Below are positions 13,195 to 13,761 of a stretch of 13,761 nt of DNA, piece after piece; position 1 is the stretch's first letter; each line of letters starts with the position of its first letter. Under the pieces are notes generated by a model that searched no databases, was not told where the DNA came from, and saw only the letters and a program-made list of their open reading frames with translations. Where the stretch lies: positions 1 to 13,761 of the forward strand of contig MHXM01000026.1 in the NCBI GenBank assembly GCA_001825565.1. Reading direction: 5' to 3'. The stretch is from Desulfuromonadaceae bacterium GWC2_58_13 (GTDB lineage Bacteria; Desulfobacterota; Desulfuromonadia; Desulfuromonadales; Trichloromonadaceae). Position numbers and translations under genes: made by a program.

Positions 13195-13761
13195 ATGGAA
13201 CACCTCGACCAGATTATCCAGATCATCGCCCTGACCATGGGGGTCGCCTGGGCCAGCGGCATCAATCTCTATGCCGCCATCCTCATGCTCGGCCTGCTCG
13301 GGGCCAGTGGCAACATGGTCCTTCCGCCCGGCCTTGAAGTGCTGACCGAACCGATGGTGATTTTTGCCGCCGGACTGATGTATCTGATCGAGTTTTTCGC
13401 CGACAAGACCCCCGGAGTCGATACCGGCTGGGACATCATCCACACCTTCATCCGGATTCCGGCCGGGGCGGTTCTGGCCGCCGGTGCCGTCGGCGAGGTG
13501 AGCCCGGCGGCGGCGATCGCCGTCGGGCTGGTCGGAGGTGGTCTGGCGGCGGGAACGCATGCCGCCAAGGCGGGTTCGCGGGTGATGATCAACAGTTCGC
13601 CGGAGCCGTTTTCCAACTGGATCGCTTCGGTCGCCGAGGACGTGACGGTGATCGGAGGACTTTGGGTTGCATTGCATTACCCCTGGCTGTTCGTCGGCGG
13701 GTTGATCGTCTTTATTCTGCTGCTGATCTGGATTTTCCCCAGGATATGGCGGGGTGTGAAA
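13195..13761 (+). CDS. DUF4126 family membrane protein (3' truncated by window edge)
   Basis: 189 codons with no stop before the window ends. The protein has about four to five hydrophobic segments and the family landmarks: ASGINLYAAILMLGLLG near the N-terminus, EFFADKTPGVDTGWD, HTFIRIPAGA, HAAKAGSRVMINSSPEPFSN and SVAEDV. These fit DUF4126 (an integral membrane family of unknown function). GAAGGG (13181-13186) lies 8 bases before the ATG; ATGs at 13170, 13179 and 13191 are in other frames. It is divergent from the Rrf2-cyd operon with a 244-base gap. A weak -10 like TATAAA at 13118-13123 has no good -35. No function can be assigned. Confidence 0.85.
   Translation, partial: MEHLDQIIQIIALTMGVAWASGINLYAAILMLGLLGASGNMVLPPGLEVLTEPMVIFAAGLMYLIEFFADKTPGVDTGWDIIHTFIRIPAGAVLAAGAVGEVSPAAAIAVGLVGGGLAAGTHAAKAGSRVMINSSPEPFSNWIASVAEDVTVIGGLWVALHYPWLFVGGLIVFILLLIWIFPRIWRGVK

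Overview
The window looks like chromosome from a motile, Gram-negative bacterium of the Desulfuromonadia/Geobacter type (former Deltaproteobacteria). This is inferred from the gene set: a flagellin/flaG/fliD/fliS block followed by PilZ genes, a stand-alone FlhB C-terminal-like gene, a Cache-domain sensor kinase, and a cytochrome bd operon with a DUF4492 gene. Base composition is moderately GC-rich and even. I see no insertion sequence, phage gene, tRNA, rRNA or CRISPR array. No gene-free stretch exceeds 300 bases.

Bases 1-2930 are late flagellar genes on the + strand: the 3' end of a flagellin gene, a hairpin, then flaG, fliD, fliS and a FliT/FlgN-like chaperone gene in a tight row. Bases 3000-6700 form a cyclic-di-GMP block: three tandem PilZ genes (+), a 25-bp perfect palindrome acting as a shared terminator, a convergent GGDEF diguanylate cyclase gene (-) with a degenerate receiver domain, and a divergent small FlhB-C-terminal-like gene (+). 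The first PilZ gene and the cyclase gene each have a near-consensus sigma-28 (FliA) promoter, and the FlhB-like gene has a weaker one. This suggests that the c-di-GMP maker and its receptors are made in the same late flagellar stage as flagellin. The link is inference from promoter motifs.

Bases 6790-9033 encode an orphan membrane histidine kinase (periplasmic Cache region, PAS, HisKA, HATPase) with no response regulator beside it. A 66-residue cold-shock protein follows at 9240, with a terminator-like hairpin in its leader.

Bases 9514-12950 (- strand) are a compact five-gene respiratory operon, read in the order Rrf2 regulator, DUF4492 membrane protein, cydA, cydB and a 30-codon single-membrane-segment gene that is a candidate CydX-type third subunit. 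The Rrf2 protein keeps an IscR-like Cys3-His cluster pattern. A good sigma-70 promoter lies in front of it, with a dyad close to the IscR type-1 core next to the -35, suggesting Fe-S based (O2, NO or redox) autoregulation of the quinol oxidase. The right edge holds the first 189 codons of a DUF4126 membrane protein gene (+), divergent from the cyd operon.
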